DNA from: an uncultured Clostridia bacterium
GTDB lineage: Bacteria > Bacillota > Clostridia > Oscillospirales > CAG-272
Assembly: GCA_904501715.1 (NCBI GenBank)
Contig: CAJGCD010000018.1
Span: 1-23,399, forward strand
DNA length: 23,399 bases
Reading direction: 5' to 3'
Below the pieces are notes generated by a model. The model made no database searches, was not told the DNA's origin, and was given only the letters and a program-made list of their open reading frames with translations. The translations under genes were made by a program, and so were the position numbers. The first letter of the stretch is position 1, and every line of letters begins with the position of its first letter. Shown here one piece after another: positions 1-7,900 of this stretch.

Positions 1-12
1 GGCATACAATTA

Positions 13-58
13 CCCCCTTGATATGGTATCTTAATTCTACCACATCAAGGGGGCTTTT
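13..58 (+). terminator. Intrinsic terminator-like hairpin at window start
   Basis: A 16-bp stem with one mismatch (arms 13-28 and 38-53, loop 29-37) is followed by CTTTTGT. It probably ends a gene lying before the window. The right-hand tail is short on T, so efficiency is uncertain. Confidence 0.7.
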
Positions 59-65
59 GTCTATT

Positions 66-82
66 GTCCGTTTTTAACGGAC
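66..82. repeat. Short inverted repeat (GTCCGTT/AACGGAC)
   Basis: A perfect 7-bp inverted repeat with a TTT loop lies between the first terminator and the small ORF at 108. It has no T-tract of its own. It could be a secondary transcript-end hairpin or an operator; nothing in the sequence decides this. Confidence 0.4.
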
Positions 83-107
83 TTGTTCACATACCAGCGA
101 GGTAAAA

Positions 108-296
108 ATGGTGGACGGAAAGATAGTGTATATTTCCTGTGATTATACCTTTGGAGAGAGTGATGAGCTTAACTCGTTTACCTATTACAATATAGGTATG
201 TCCAACGTAGAAGTGCCTCAGGCTGTTATTGATGAGGCAAAGGCTAACGGTGCTCTTGATATGAATAATATGGGCGGCGGAAATCAAGCCGAATAA
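108..296 (+). CDS. Small hypothetical protein (62 aa), possibly a gene remnant
   Basis: I do not recognise a family. The protein is acidic and soluble-looking, with a Gly/Asn-rich tail (MGGGNQAE) and no signal peptide or membrane segment. In favour of a real gene, the start is preceded by GCGAGGTAAAAATG, close to the GGAGGTAAAAATG and AGAGGTAAATATG contexts of two confident genes in this window, and a strong terminator follows the stop at once. Against it, no promoter is visible. The frame also stays open for ten codons upstream to a TAA at 75-77, with plausible coding-like residues (TSEVK) before the Met. It may therefore be the 3' end of a decayed larger gene. Confidence 0.35.
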   Translation: MVDGKIVYISCDYTFGESDELNSFTYYNIGMSNVEVPQAVIDEAKANGALDMNNMGGGNQAE

Positions 297-312
297 GCAA
301 AATAAAAAACAG

Positions 313-344
313 AACGGCAACCACAAGCGTGGTTGCCGTTTTTG
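313..344. terminator. Bidirectional intrinsic terminator
   Basis: A perfect 12-bp stem (313-324 with 329-340, loop AAGC) is followed by TTTT on the plus strand. On the minus strand it is followed by CTGTTTTTTATT. It sits between the small plus-strand ORF and the 3' end of the minus-strand GtaA-like gene, so it can end both. Confidence 0.88.
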
Positions 345-355
345 TATGCTCAAGA

Positions 356-2287
356 TTATTTCTTGTATTTCATAATACCCTTGTATTCAAGAAGCTTTAT
401 GAAAAGACCGCCCTGAACGGTTCTGTTTTGGAAGCCTCTCATAGTGCCCGTGATGGTGAAGTACCAGTCGGTCATAGGTACGCGGGAGGGGGACTCATTG
501 TAGAATTTCCACAAGGGAGCTATATATTCCTTGAAAGCGTCGCGGTCGTTAGTAAGAGTAGCGGTCCATACGAGCCAGTCGGACTTGGTGTAGGGCTGTC
601 TGTTGTCAAGCGCCATTCCGTAAGCATTAATGTGCTTTTTGTAGCTTGCAAATTCGGATTCGATTACCTCTCTGGGCATAAGGTCGGTTCCGAAAAGCTT
701 ATCCCATACTATGTTATATTTCATACTGAAGGTGTCCTGCTTATCAAATGCAAGTCTGTAGCTACCGTCACCGTTGGACGCGCGCTTTGCCCAGTCAAGT
801 GCCATTTCGCGAGCGAGCTTCATATACTTGCGCTCCTCACGCTTCTTTCCGTTCATTCCATAGAGTACTGCAAGACCTGCTATGCCCATTATAGCCTTAA
901 GAGAAAGGTTGCAGTTGTGAGCGAGGTGACCCGCGAAGTCATCGGTGCAGAGCTGATTTTCGGGGTCTCTGCCGTTCTTTATGAGATATTTTACCCATGT
1001 TTCAAGGGTATCGAAGTGCTCGTTAGCAAATGAGGTGCTCTTTGTTGCGATTGCGACAGCTGCCTCCATGACCAGCATGTTGCCGCATTCCTCTACCGGC
1101 ATCTGCTTTTCGTAGTTAAGGGGGGCTGCCGAACGGTCATATTTGGGAGCGCCGTAAACCTGTCCGTTGACGATGGGGTAACGACCCGCATCGTGAGGCG
1201 CAAAATCGTAACCGTAGTCCTCAGTCCATTCCTTGGAGTGTGCGTAACGGTAAATAGGACGCATCATACCCTTAACAAGCTCGGGGTTGTAGAGGAGGAA
1301 GAGAGGAATAGAGGGATAGCTTACGTCAACGGTTGCGGCACATCCGTTGGAGAAGCATTCCTTCGAAATGAAGAGGACCTCTCCATTCTCGTCAAGAACC
1401 AGCTTGTGAGCCGCGATTGCCTGACGGAAGGCAAGCTCCAGCAGCTCGGCATATTTTTCTCCACCTGCTCTTACGGAATCTATAAACATTCTGTCGGCAA
1501 ATTCCTTGCATTTCTTGGTGGTTGCCTTGTAATCTGCGTGAGCCTTAAGTATTTCGTCGGTGATAAGCGCTCCGTCCTTGTTCCAATAGGATTTGAGACG
1601 AGTGCCAAAATACTCTATACTGTATATATCGTCATAAGCAAAGGTAAACAAAGTGGACTTTTTCAGCTCCGCTTCTGCTGTCACGTAGGTGAGCTCTTCG
1701 CCTTCGCCTATTGAATAGGAAACGGTGCCTTCGGTGGAAAGATAGAAATATCCCCAGCTTATACGGTGGTCGTCGCCTGCGCAAGGGAGGATATCTTGAG
1801 CTATTGCGCCCATCTTAACACTCTTAAGCTTGCCAAGGTCGAGAATTTCACATGCCACGGGCTCGGATTTTGTGAGATTGGTGCATATTTGCTCTGCTAC
1901 CGATATTTTTATCCTTATATCGTGTCTCTTTCTGTCCAGATTTTCACTCTGCACCTCAAGGTAACTGACGGGGCGTGAAAGGAGATAAAGGTCGTTAGGT
2001 ATGATAGGAGAGGTAAAGATAGCCTTGATGCGTACCCCCGCCTCCTCAAATACGTAGGTGGTGGAAAAAGCGTTGCAGTCAACCGAGCACTGCTTCATAG
2101 CGGGGATGCTGTCATCCTTGCCCATAAAACGGTAGTCGGTGCCGTCGATGCTTGCGATGCCCATGATAGTGTTGGGCTTACAGGTCCAATGGTTGGTGTT
2201 TTCATCGGTAAGCTTGTCCGCCATAGACCATACGCTGAAGAACGGGTCTATTGTTATAAGCGGATACGCCGGGGCTCTTAATCTCAT
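356..2287 (-). CDS. GtaA/DUF4965-DUF1793 family protein (glutaminase A-like)
   Basis: This 643-aa protein matches the layout of the GtaA family: an N-terminal DUF4964-like segment (LRAPAYPL..PFFSVW), a DUF5127-like beta-rich region to about residue 260, then an all-helical DUF4965/DUF1793 region. Hallmarks are SNGCAATVD followed by SYPSIPLFLLYNP (about 313-335) and FAPHDAGRYP (about 362-371). Fungal members are called glutaminase A, but the helical part resembles six-hairpin glycosidases and the activity of bacterial members is not settled. The start is placed at the ATG reading MRLRAPAYPL because AAAGGAG lies 6 nt upstream. An in-frame ATG 19 codons further upstream lacks such a site and would add residues outside the family. 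There is no signal peptide, so the protein is probably cytoplasmic. It is transcribed alone, divergently from smsCB. Confidence 0.85.
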   Translation of the reverse strand: MRLRAPAYPLITIDPFFSVWSMADKLTDENTNHWTCKPNTIMGIASIDGTDYRFMGKDDSIPAMKQCSVDCNAFSTTYVFEEAGVRIKAIFTSPIIPNDLYLLSRPVSYLEVQSENLDRKRHDIRIKISVAEQICTNLTKSEPVACEILDLGKLKSVKMGAIAQDILPCAGDDHRISWGYFYLSTEGTVSYSIGEGEELTYVTAEAELKKSTLFTFAYDDIYSIEYFGTRLKSYWNKDGALITDEILKAHADYKATTKKCKEFADRMFIDSVRAGGEKYAELLELAFRQAIAAHKLVLDENGEVLFISKECFSNGCAATVDVSYPSIPLFLLYNPELVKGMMRPIYRYAHSKEWTEDYGYDFAPHDAGRYPIVNGQVYGAPKYDRSAAPLNYEKQMPVEECGNMLVMEAAVAIATKSTSFANEHFDTLETWVKYLIKNGRDPENQLCTDDFAGHLAHNCNLSLKAIMGIAGLAVLYGMNGKKREERKYMKLAREMALDWAKRASNGDGSYRLAFDKQDTFSMKYNIVWDKLFGTDLMPREVIESEFASYKKHINAYGMALDNRQPYTKSDWLVWTATLTNDRDAFKEYIAPLWKFYNESPSRVPMTDWYFTITGTMRGFQNRTVQGGLFIKLLEYKGIMKYKK

Positions 2288-2293
2288 AAAAAA

Positions 2294-2300
2294 CTCCTTT
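2294..2300 (-). promoter_or_regulatory. Ribosome binding site fixing the GtaA-like start
   Basis: AAAGGAG on the minus strand, 6 nt before the ATG at 2287. It decides between this start and the longer in-frame ORF beginning at 2344. Confidence 0.85.
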
Positions 2301-2475
2301 GAAATTTGCATTATTTGCTCCAAAAACATTGTGCGAGGCAACACAGCCTTGCGATAAAATATGCAACTATTTCAAGAAAAAACAGAAAATAATTGTAATA
2401 AACATCACAAATATATCGGTTTGGGAAAATGGCTTAAAAATGCTCGCTTCGCACCTGGTTCTAAGCTTCTAAGCT

Positions 2476-2504
2476 ATTATAACATTTGAAAAACAAAAAA
2501 GCAA
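2476..2504 (-). promoter_or_regulatory. Sigma-A promoter for the GtaA-like gene
   Basis: Minus-strand TTGCTT (2499-2504), 17-nt spacer, TATAAT (2476-2481). The start would be near 2469, giving a leader of about 180 nt. A tandem 8-nt direct repeat (TTCTAAGC twice on the plus strand, 2459-2474) lies at the predicted start and could be an operator. Confidence 0.75.
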
Positions 2505-2524
2505 GACTAAAAGTAAAAAAACTA

Positions 2525-2553
2525 TTGAAAAAAGGGAGATTTTGATGTATAAT
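2525..2553 (+). promoter_or_regulatory. Sigma-A promoter for smsC-smsB
   Basis: TTGAAA (2525-2530), 17-nt spacer, TATAAT (2548-2553), about 55 nt before the smsC start. It is back-to-back with the minus-strand promoter; only 20 bp separate the two -35 boxes, so one regulator could affect both. Confidence 0.82.
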
Positions 2554-2568
2554 ATCCCTTGAAAACAG

Positions 2569-2584
2569 TCTATTTTAATATAGA
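2569..2584. promoter_or_regulatory. Candidate operator in the smsCB leader
   Basis: A 16-bp palindrome with a single mismatched pair (TCTATTTTAATATAGA) starts 15 nt after the -10 box, covering the region just past the expected transcription start. That position suits a repressor site. The cognate regulator is unknown; an Fe-S-responsive Rrf2-type regulator would be a natural guess but is not shown. Confidence 0.4.
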
Positions 2585-2608
2585 ATTCGGATACACAGGA
2601 GAAATTAA

Positions 2609-3316
2609 ATGCTGGAGTTTAAAAACGTATCTTACTCGGTGGCGGGTAAGGATATATTAAAGGATATAAATTTACAGATAGACGACCGATTTGTGGCTAT
2701 AACAGGACCTAACGGAAGCGGAAAGTCTACTATGGCAAAGCTTATCGCGGGAATCATAGCTCCTACCGAGGGGAAGATATATATGGATGGCATAGATATT
2801 ACCGATATGTCAATAACGGAGCGTGCAAATGCGGGCATAAGCTTCGCCTTTCAACAGCCTGTGCGCTTCAAGGGAATTACAGTCAAGGACCTTATATCTC
2901 TTGCCGCGGGTAAGGATACGAGCGTTGGTGAGGCGTGCGCTTATCTTTCGGAGGTCGGACTTTGCGCGAAGGATTATATAAATAGGGAAGTGGATGCTTC
3001 TCTGTCGGGCGGCGAGCTTAAGCGCATAGAAATTGCTATGATAAACGCGAGAGGCACCAAGCTCTCTGTTTTTGATGAGCCTGAGGCGGGAATAGACCTT
3101 TGGAGCTTCAATAATCTTATCAAGGTTTTTGAAAAGATGTATGAGCGCACAAAAGGAATGATAGTTATTATATCCCACCAAGAGAGAATATTGAACATAG
3201 CTGACAAGATAATAGTTCTTGCGGGCGGAACTGTGGCGGATTACGGCGACAAGGATACCGTTTTCCCAAAGCTTATGGACGTAAGAGCAGGATGCTACGT
3301 TTCTAACAGAAGCTGA
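2609..3316 (+). CDS. smsC: SmsC/SufC-type Fe-S assembly ATPase
   Basis: An ABC-family ATPase of 235 aa, the SufC-like partner of a SufB/SufD-like scaffold in Fe-S cluster assembly; it acts in the cytosol and is not a transporter subunit. Visible motifs are Walker A GPNGSGKST (33-41), Q-loop FQQP (81-84), signature LSGGE (132-136), Walker B SVFDEPEAGIDLWSF (153-167) and the H-loop His190. DEPEAGIDLW is characteristic of SufC-like proteins. The start is supported by AGGAG 8 nt upstream. It is followed after 11 nt by the scaffold gene. No SufS, SufU, SufE or SufD is nearby, so this is the minimal two-gene form often called SMS. The name sufC would also be acceptable. Confidence 0.92.
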   Translation: MLEFKNVSYSVAGKDILKDINLQIDDRFVAITGPNGSGKSTMAKLIAGIIAPTEGKIYMDGIDITDMSITERANAGISFAFQQPVRFKGITVKDLISLAAGKDTSVGEACAYLSEVGLCAKDYINREVDASLSGGELKRIEIAMINARGTKLSVFDEPEAGIDLWSFNNLIKVFEKMYERTKGMIVIISHQERILNIADKIIVLAGGTVADYGDKDTVFPKLMDVRAGCYVSNRS

Positions 3317-3327
3317 AAGAGGTAAAT

Positions 3328-4245
3328 ATGGATAAGATACAGAAAAAATTACTTGAAGAGGTGGCGGGTCTGCACGACGTGCCTCAGGGGGCGTATTCCC
3401 TCAGAATAAATGGAAGCCTTTACGGAAAGAATTCTTCTGAAAACATCGAGATAGTGGGTAAGGAGGATAAATCGGGAATAGATATTTACGTAAAAGCGGG
3501 AACAAAAAACGAGAGCCTTCATATCCCTGTTTTGCTTTCGCAGAGCGGATTGAAGGAGCTGGTGTACAACGACTTTCATATAGGAGAGGATTGCGACGTT
3601 ACCATAGTGGCGGGATGCGGAATTCACAACAGTGGAGATAAGGCGTCCGAGCATAGCGGTATACATTCATTTTTTGTGGCGAAAAATGCAAAGGTTAAGT
3701 ATGTTGAAAAGCATTACGGACAGGGCGACGGAAACGGTGAAAACATAATGAACCCCACGACATATGTTGAATTGGCTGAAGGCGCGTATATGGAAATGGA
3801 AACTGTCCAGATAAAAGGTGTGGATTCCACTGACAGAAAGACGACGGCAAAAGTGTCGAAAAATGCAACTCTTATAGTTCATGAGAAAATAATGACACAC
3901 GGAAAACAGAATGCCGTTACCGAGTTTGAGGTTGAGCTCAACGGTGAAAATTCGGGAACTCACGTGGTATCCCGCTCGGTTGCGAGAGATGAATCTACAC
4001 AGAAGTTTATATCTCGCATCAAGGGTAACAACAGGTGCTCGGGACACACCGAATGCGATGCCATAATAATGGATAATGCTACCGTTTCGGCAATTCCCGA
4101 GATATTGGCGGTGGATCCCGATGCTTCGCTTATTCACGAGGCGGCTATCGGAAAGATTGCTGGAGAACAGCTGATCAAGCTAATGACGCTGGGACTTACC
4201 GAAAAGCAAGCAGAGGAAGAAATCGTAAATGGATTTCTGCGCTGA
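3328..4245 (+). CDS. smsB: SmsB/SufBD-type Fe-S cluster scaffold
   Basis: This 305-aa member of the SufB/SufD core family is shorter than classical SufB (about 470-495 aa), as expected for the minimal SMS system. It should form a beta-helix scaffold on which clusters are built with the upstream ATPase. The C-terminal block is clear: ECDAIIM with Cys243 aligns with E. coli SufB Cys405, and IHEAAIGKI with His270-Glu271 aligns with SufB His433-Glu434, residues important for cluster assembly. The C-terminal stretch GEQLIKLMTLGLTEKQAEE continues the SufB helical domain. The start has AGAGGTAAAT just before the ATG. Co-transcription with smsC is likely, ended by the hairpin at 4271. Confidence 0.9.
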   Translation: MDKIQKKLLEEVAGLHDVPQGAYSLRINGSLYGKNSSENIEIVGKEDKSGIDIYVKAGTKNESLHIPVLLSQSGLKELVYNDFHIGEDCDVTIVAGCGIHNSGDKASEHSGIHSFFVAKNAKVKYVEKHYGQGDGNGENIMNPTTYVELAEGAYMEMETVQIKGVDSTDRKTTAKVSKNATLIVHEKIMTHGKQNAVTEFEVELNGENSGTHVVSRSVARDESTQKFISRIKGNNRCSGHTECDAIIMDNATVSAIPEILAVDPDASLIHEAAIGKIAGEQLIKLMTLGLTEKQAEEEIVNGFLR

Positions 4246-4270
4246 TGATGTTATTGTGAAGTTAATAGCT

Positions 4271-4298
4271 GCGGCACGCTTGACGTGCCGCTTTTTTT
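4271..4298 (+). terminator. Intrinsic terminator after smsB
   Basis: A perfect 8-bp GC-rich stem (4271-4278 with 4284-4291, loop CTTGA) followed by seven T. It ends the smsCB transcript. Confidence 0.93.
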
Positions 4299-4814
4299 AA
4301 TTTATGGAGTTAAAATGGGGCGAAAAGAATGGTGTTTTGGCGGGATTGTAAAAAGAAGAAAGAAATGTAAAAAAATGTAAAACAGGACGAAATCATAGTT
4401 TAAAGTGCTCAAATTTGTATATCTGGCTCGCAAAAACGCGAAAAAGCTTGAAAAAATATTGGGTGCTCAATGTGTAGAAAAATGAGATTTAATTTTGTGC
4501 AAAACCCACAAAAATCAAAAAACAAGCTCTAAATCTGCAAAAAATAGCCTTGAAAAATCAGAGTAAAAATAAATTACCAACGCAAAATGAACAAAAAACG
4601 CAAAAACGTTTGTGAGAAAAGTGCACAAAAAACAGTGTTTTTTACAAATGCCAAGAGAAAAACAGTAACTTAAATTTACCCTAAAAACGTTGTCGAAATG
4701 TCAAGAGCCAATATTGACGATTTTTTACCAAATGCTTGAAAGTTTACGGAATTTTTCGGAGGTGGCGAATTCTGAAAAATGAACGCTTTATGTGTGCGGT
4801 TAAAAAAAGTGCGC
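4299..4814. other. Long A-rich non-coding region upstream of the large operon
   Basis: About 515 nt without a convincing gene. The plus strand is strongly A-rich: by hand count 4501-4620 has 68 A and 18 T. It contains many runs of four to seven A spaced roughly 7 to 14 nt apart (for example 4431-4457 and 4571-4605). Such phased A-tracts are known to bend DNA. A TTGTCGAAA sequence (4690-4698) resembling a Spo0A box is also present. No second promoter, tRNA or known riboswitch was recognised. It may be a regulatory region of the 4980-18581 operon. Confidence 0.6.
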
Positions 4815-4843
4815 TTGACTTTTTACATATTTTATGTTAAAAT
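4815..4843 (+). promoter_or_regulatory. Sigma-A promoter of the seven-gene operon
   Basis: TTGACT (4815-4820), 17-nt spacer, extended -10 TGT-TAAAAT (-10 hexamer 4838-4843). The expected start is near 4850, leaving a leader of about 130 nt before the first gene. No other comparable promoter is seen in the small gaps inside the operon. Confidence 0.82.
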
Positions 4844-4859
4844 CACACCATAAGTTTTG

Positions 4860-4886
4860 GGCGCTCACACCTAAAGTGTGGGTGCC
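4860..4886 (+). promoter_or_regulatory. Leader hairpin 1 of the operon
   Basis: An 11-bp RNA stem (4860-4870 with 4876-4886, including two G-U pairs, loop CTAAA) begins about 10 nt after the expected transcription start. It has no T-tract, so it is not a terminator by itself. It may stabilise the long mRNA or be a regulatory element. Confidence 0.5.
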
Positions 4887-4917
4887 GATTTAAATGTTTG
4901 GGGGTAGAGCGTGTACC

Positions 4918-4941
4918 GAGCGCTTGCGCTCCTTTTCGTTT
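4918..4941 (+). promoter_or_regulatory. Leader hairpin 2, attenuator-like
   Basis: GAGCG (4918-4922) pairs with CGCTC (4927-4931) over a CTTG loop and is followed by the T-rich CTTTTCGTTT. A second GAGCG copy at 4907-4911 could pair with the same CGCTC instead, so two folds compete. This is a weak but attenuator-shaped arrangement 40 nt before the first start codon. Confidence 0.4.
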
Positions 4942-4979
4942 AACTAAGCTAAGAAAAATTGGTTAGGAGGAATTTCTAA

Positions 4980-7900
4980 ATGAGAACCACGAAATTTCAA
5001 AGAGCGATCGCTCTGATACTGGTCGTGGTCTTCCTTGCGTGCGGCGGGACTGTCACTGCGGGCGCGAGAGAAGATGATGGCGAGAGTGTTCTCAACAGTA
5101 TCAAGGAGCTGTTGAACGCTATCTCGTACAACGAGTATCAAAACCTCGAGATATTTCAGGAGGCGCAGAACGCTACCGAGGATGTCTCGCTGTCCGGCGT
5201 AGACGGTGTTTATACCAACGTTGCCGGTGATATCGTTGTGCCCGACGAGGATGTGATCAAGGTCGATGCGGCGCTCAAAGCACAGTATGCCACTGAGGAG
5301 AAAATGTGGGATACTATCATAGGCGCAGACAACACGCCCTACAAGGTTGATATTACCGATGATAACGGAGATAACGCTGTCGGTCTGTATATCCCCGATT
5401 CAGGCGTTGTTGAATGGACCTTTGACATTGACAAAACAACGAAGTACAACATCCATATCGAGTATTATCCCGTTGCCAACAAGGCGGCATCGATCGAAAG
5501 GATATTTATGATAAACGGCGAGGTGCCGTTTGCGGAGGCTCGTTATCTGGATATCTCCAAGGTCTGGACCTCGCCTTATCCTCTCTCCGAGTATGAGCTT
5601 GGAAAGAAGCAGGATTCGGAGACGATAAAGAACGAGGCGATAGCCGCAGGACTTCAGCAGGTGGCAATAAAGACTGACGACGACGGTGTTAAATATCTTG
5701 TGTGTCAGAAGCCTGCGGTATGGACGAAGGCAATGTCCGATTTCGTTGACAAGTATGATATCAGATTCTTCAGAGACGATATAGACAGCAACGAAATACG
5801 TGAAAGCTTGCGTCAAAGTCCTATATGGCAGACTTACAGTCTTAAGGATTCCAACGGATTTGTTCAGGAGCCCTTCATATTTGCTATCGAGCCCAACGAT
5901 GAGGGCAAGGCTACCATATCTCTTGAGGGAGTAAATGAGCCTATAGTTATTTCCAACATCGAGCTCACTCCCATAGTGGAGTATCAGAGCTATGCCGACT
6001 ACTCCAAAAAGTATGAGGGTAAGGACAGCGGCGAGGGCGCTATGAAGATAGAGGCTGAGTATTTCTCGGCGGTATCCAACCAGACTATCTATTCAACTGC
6101 CGACACCACCAGCGCTGCGAACTCTCCTGTTGCTACCGATAAAACCTACCTCAACGTTGTAGGAGGTGAAAAGTGGCAGGGTGTAGGACAGTGGATAGAA
6201 TACGACTTCAGCGTGACCAAGAGCGGTATGTACAATATCGCTATGCGCTACAAGCAGAACATCCTTGACGGTATGTCTGTTTGCCGTATGCTCTACCTTT
6301 ACAGTGACGATACGGTTGCTGAGGGCGCAGACGGATATTACAACGGAATACCCTTTGACGAGGCTACACGTCTTAAGTTTAACTTCAGCGACGATTGGCA
6401 GTCGGGAAAGATATCCGACGGAGTCAACGACCCCTTCGAATTCTATTTTGAGGCGGGCGTTACGTATAAGCTCAGACTTGAGGTCTCCCTTGGAGCTATG
6501 GGTGATGTTGTAAGACGAGTTCAGGAATCTCTTGACTCTATCAACGCTGACTACCTTAACATACTTAAGCTTACGGGAACTACTCCCGATGAGTTCCGTG
6601 ACTACGACTTTTACCGTACCATCCCCAAGACCATGGGTGACATGCTTCTGCAGTATCAGCTCATTGCAGAGGAGCAGGAGGGCAAGAAGAACGAGTACGT
6701 TGAAGGAACTATCGTTTCGGATATTCTTAAAGACTCCGACAAGAGCTCCATGACAGCGACGCTGATAAACGTTGCCGAGCTTCTTGAGGAGATGGCAAGA
6801 GATGAAGAAGAAGTTGCTAAGAATATGGAGCAGCTTAAAACATATATTGGTTCTCTCGGTACGTGGGTGGGCGACGCAAAGACGCAGCCTCTCCTCCTTG
6901 ACTTTGTTTCGATACAGGCGGTTGGTGAGGAGGATCCCAGAGCAAGAGCGGGATTCTTTGAAGCGCTGTGGCACGAGATATCGGGCTTCTTCCAGAGCTT
7001 CTTCCGTAAGTACGACAGAATGGGTGCTCTTACCGAGGAGGATTCGGATGAGAGCGTTGAGGTCTGGCTGGCTTACGGACGTGACCAGTCTCAGGTTATC
7101 AGAAACCTCATAAATAATAACTTCACTCCCGACAGCAACGTTACGGTCAACCTTAAGCTGGTTGCGGGCGGCACCTTGCTTCCTTCTATACTATCGGGTC
7201 AAGGACCTGACGTTTATCTCGGACTTGGCGCGGGTGACGTAATCAACTACGCTATCAGAGGTGCGCTTGAGTCCATAGAGACCATGGAAGGCTATGACGA
7301 AGCCTGCTCGAACTTCAACGAAAGCGCTATGATGGTGCTTCAGATAGGATGCGCGGGCACTAACGGAGACGCTGAGGAGCATCAGCAGTGCGGAACGGGT
7401 AAGGTCCACTGCTACGGACTTCCCGAAGTACAGGGCTTTGCGATGATGTTCGTCCGAGAGGATATTCTTGCTGAGCTTGACCTTGAGGTTCCTAAGACGT
7501 GGAACGATGTTAAGGAAGCGGTTCCCGTTCTTCAGGCTAACAACATGGAAATAGCAATGAGTAACGACAGTAACATCTTCCTCTACCAGATGGGCGGTGA
7601 GCTCTTTGCAGATGACGGTATGAGAATCAATCTCGACTCCAATCTGGCTCTTACTGCTTTCGAGAATATGTGTGAGATGTTCACGATGTACTCCTTCCCC
7701 TATCAGTACAACTTCGCTAACCGTTTCAGAACCGGTGAGATGCCCATAGGATTTGCGGATTATACGGGAACGTATAACCACCTTAAGGTATTCGCTACCG
7801 AGATCGAGGGACTTTGGTCCTTCTATCCGCTGCCCGGTATTGAAGACGAAAACGGCAATATAAACTTTGATGCCGTTTCGGGAGTCAGCGCGGTAGTAAT

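Noticed and set aside
2288..2344. Longer start for the GtaA-like gene (19 extra residues)
   Set aside because: The downstream ATG has AAAGGAG at ideal spacing and gives the expected N-terminus, while the upstream ATG has no ribosome binding site.
4315..4380. A 21-codon basic ORF (starting MGRKEWCFGG) with GGAG upstream, just after the smsB terminator
   Set aside because: It lies after the terminator with no promoter, in an A-rich region where Lys/Arg codons arise easily. It is too short to support.
4601..4615. AAACGTTT core upstream of the operon as a CcpA/LacI-type operator
   Set aside because: The 8-bp core is palindromic, but the flanks do not complete a cre-like consensus, and such cores are expected by chance in AT-rich DNA.
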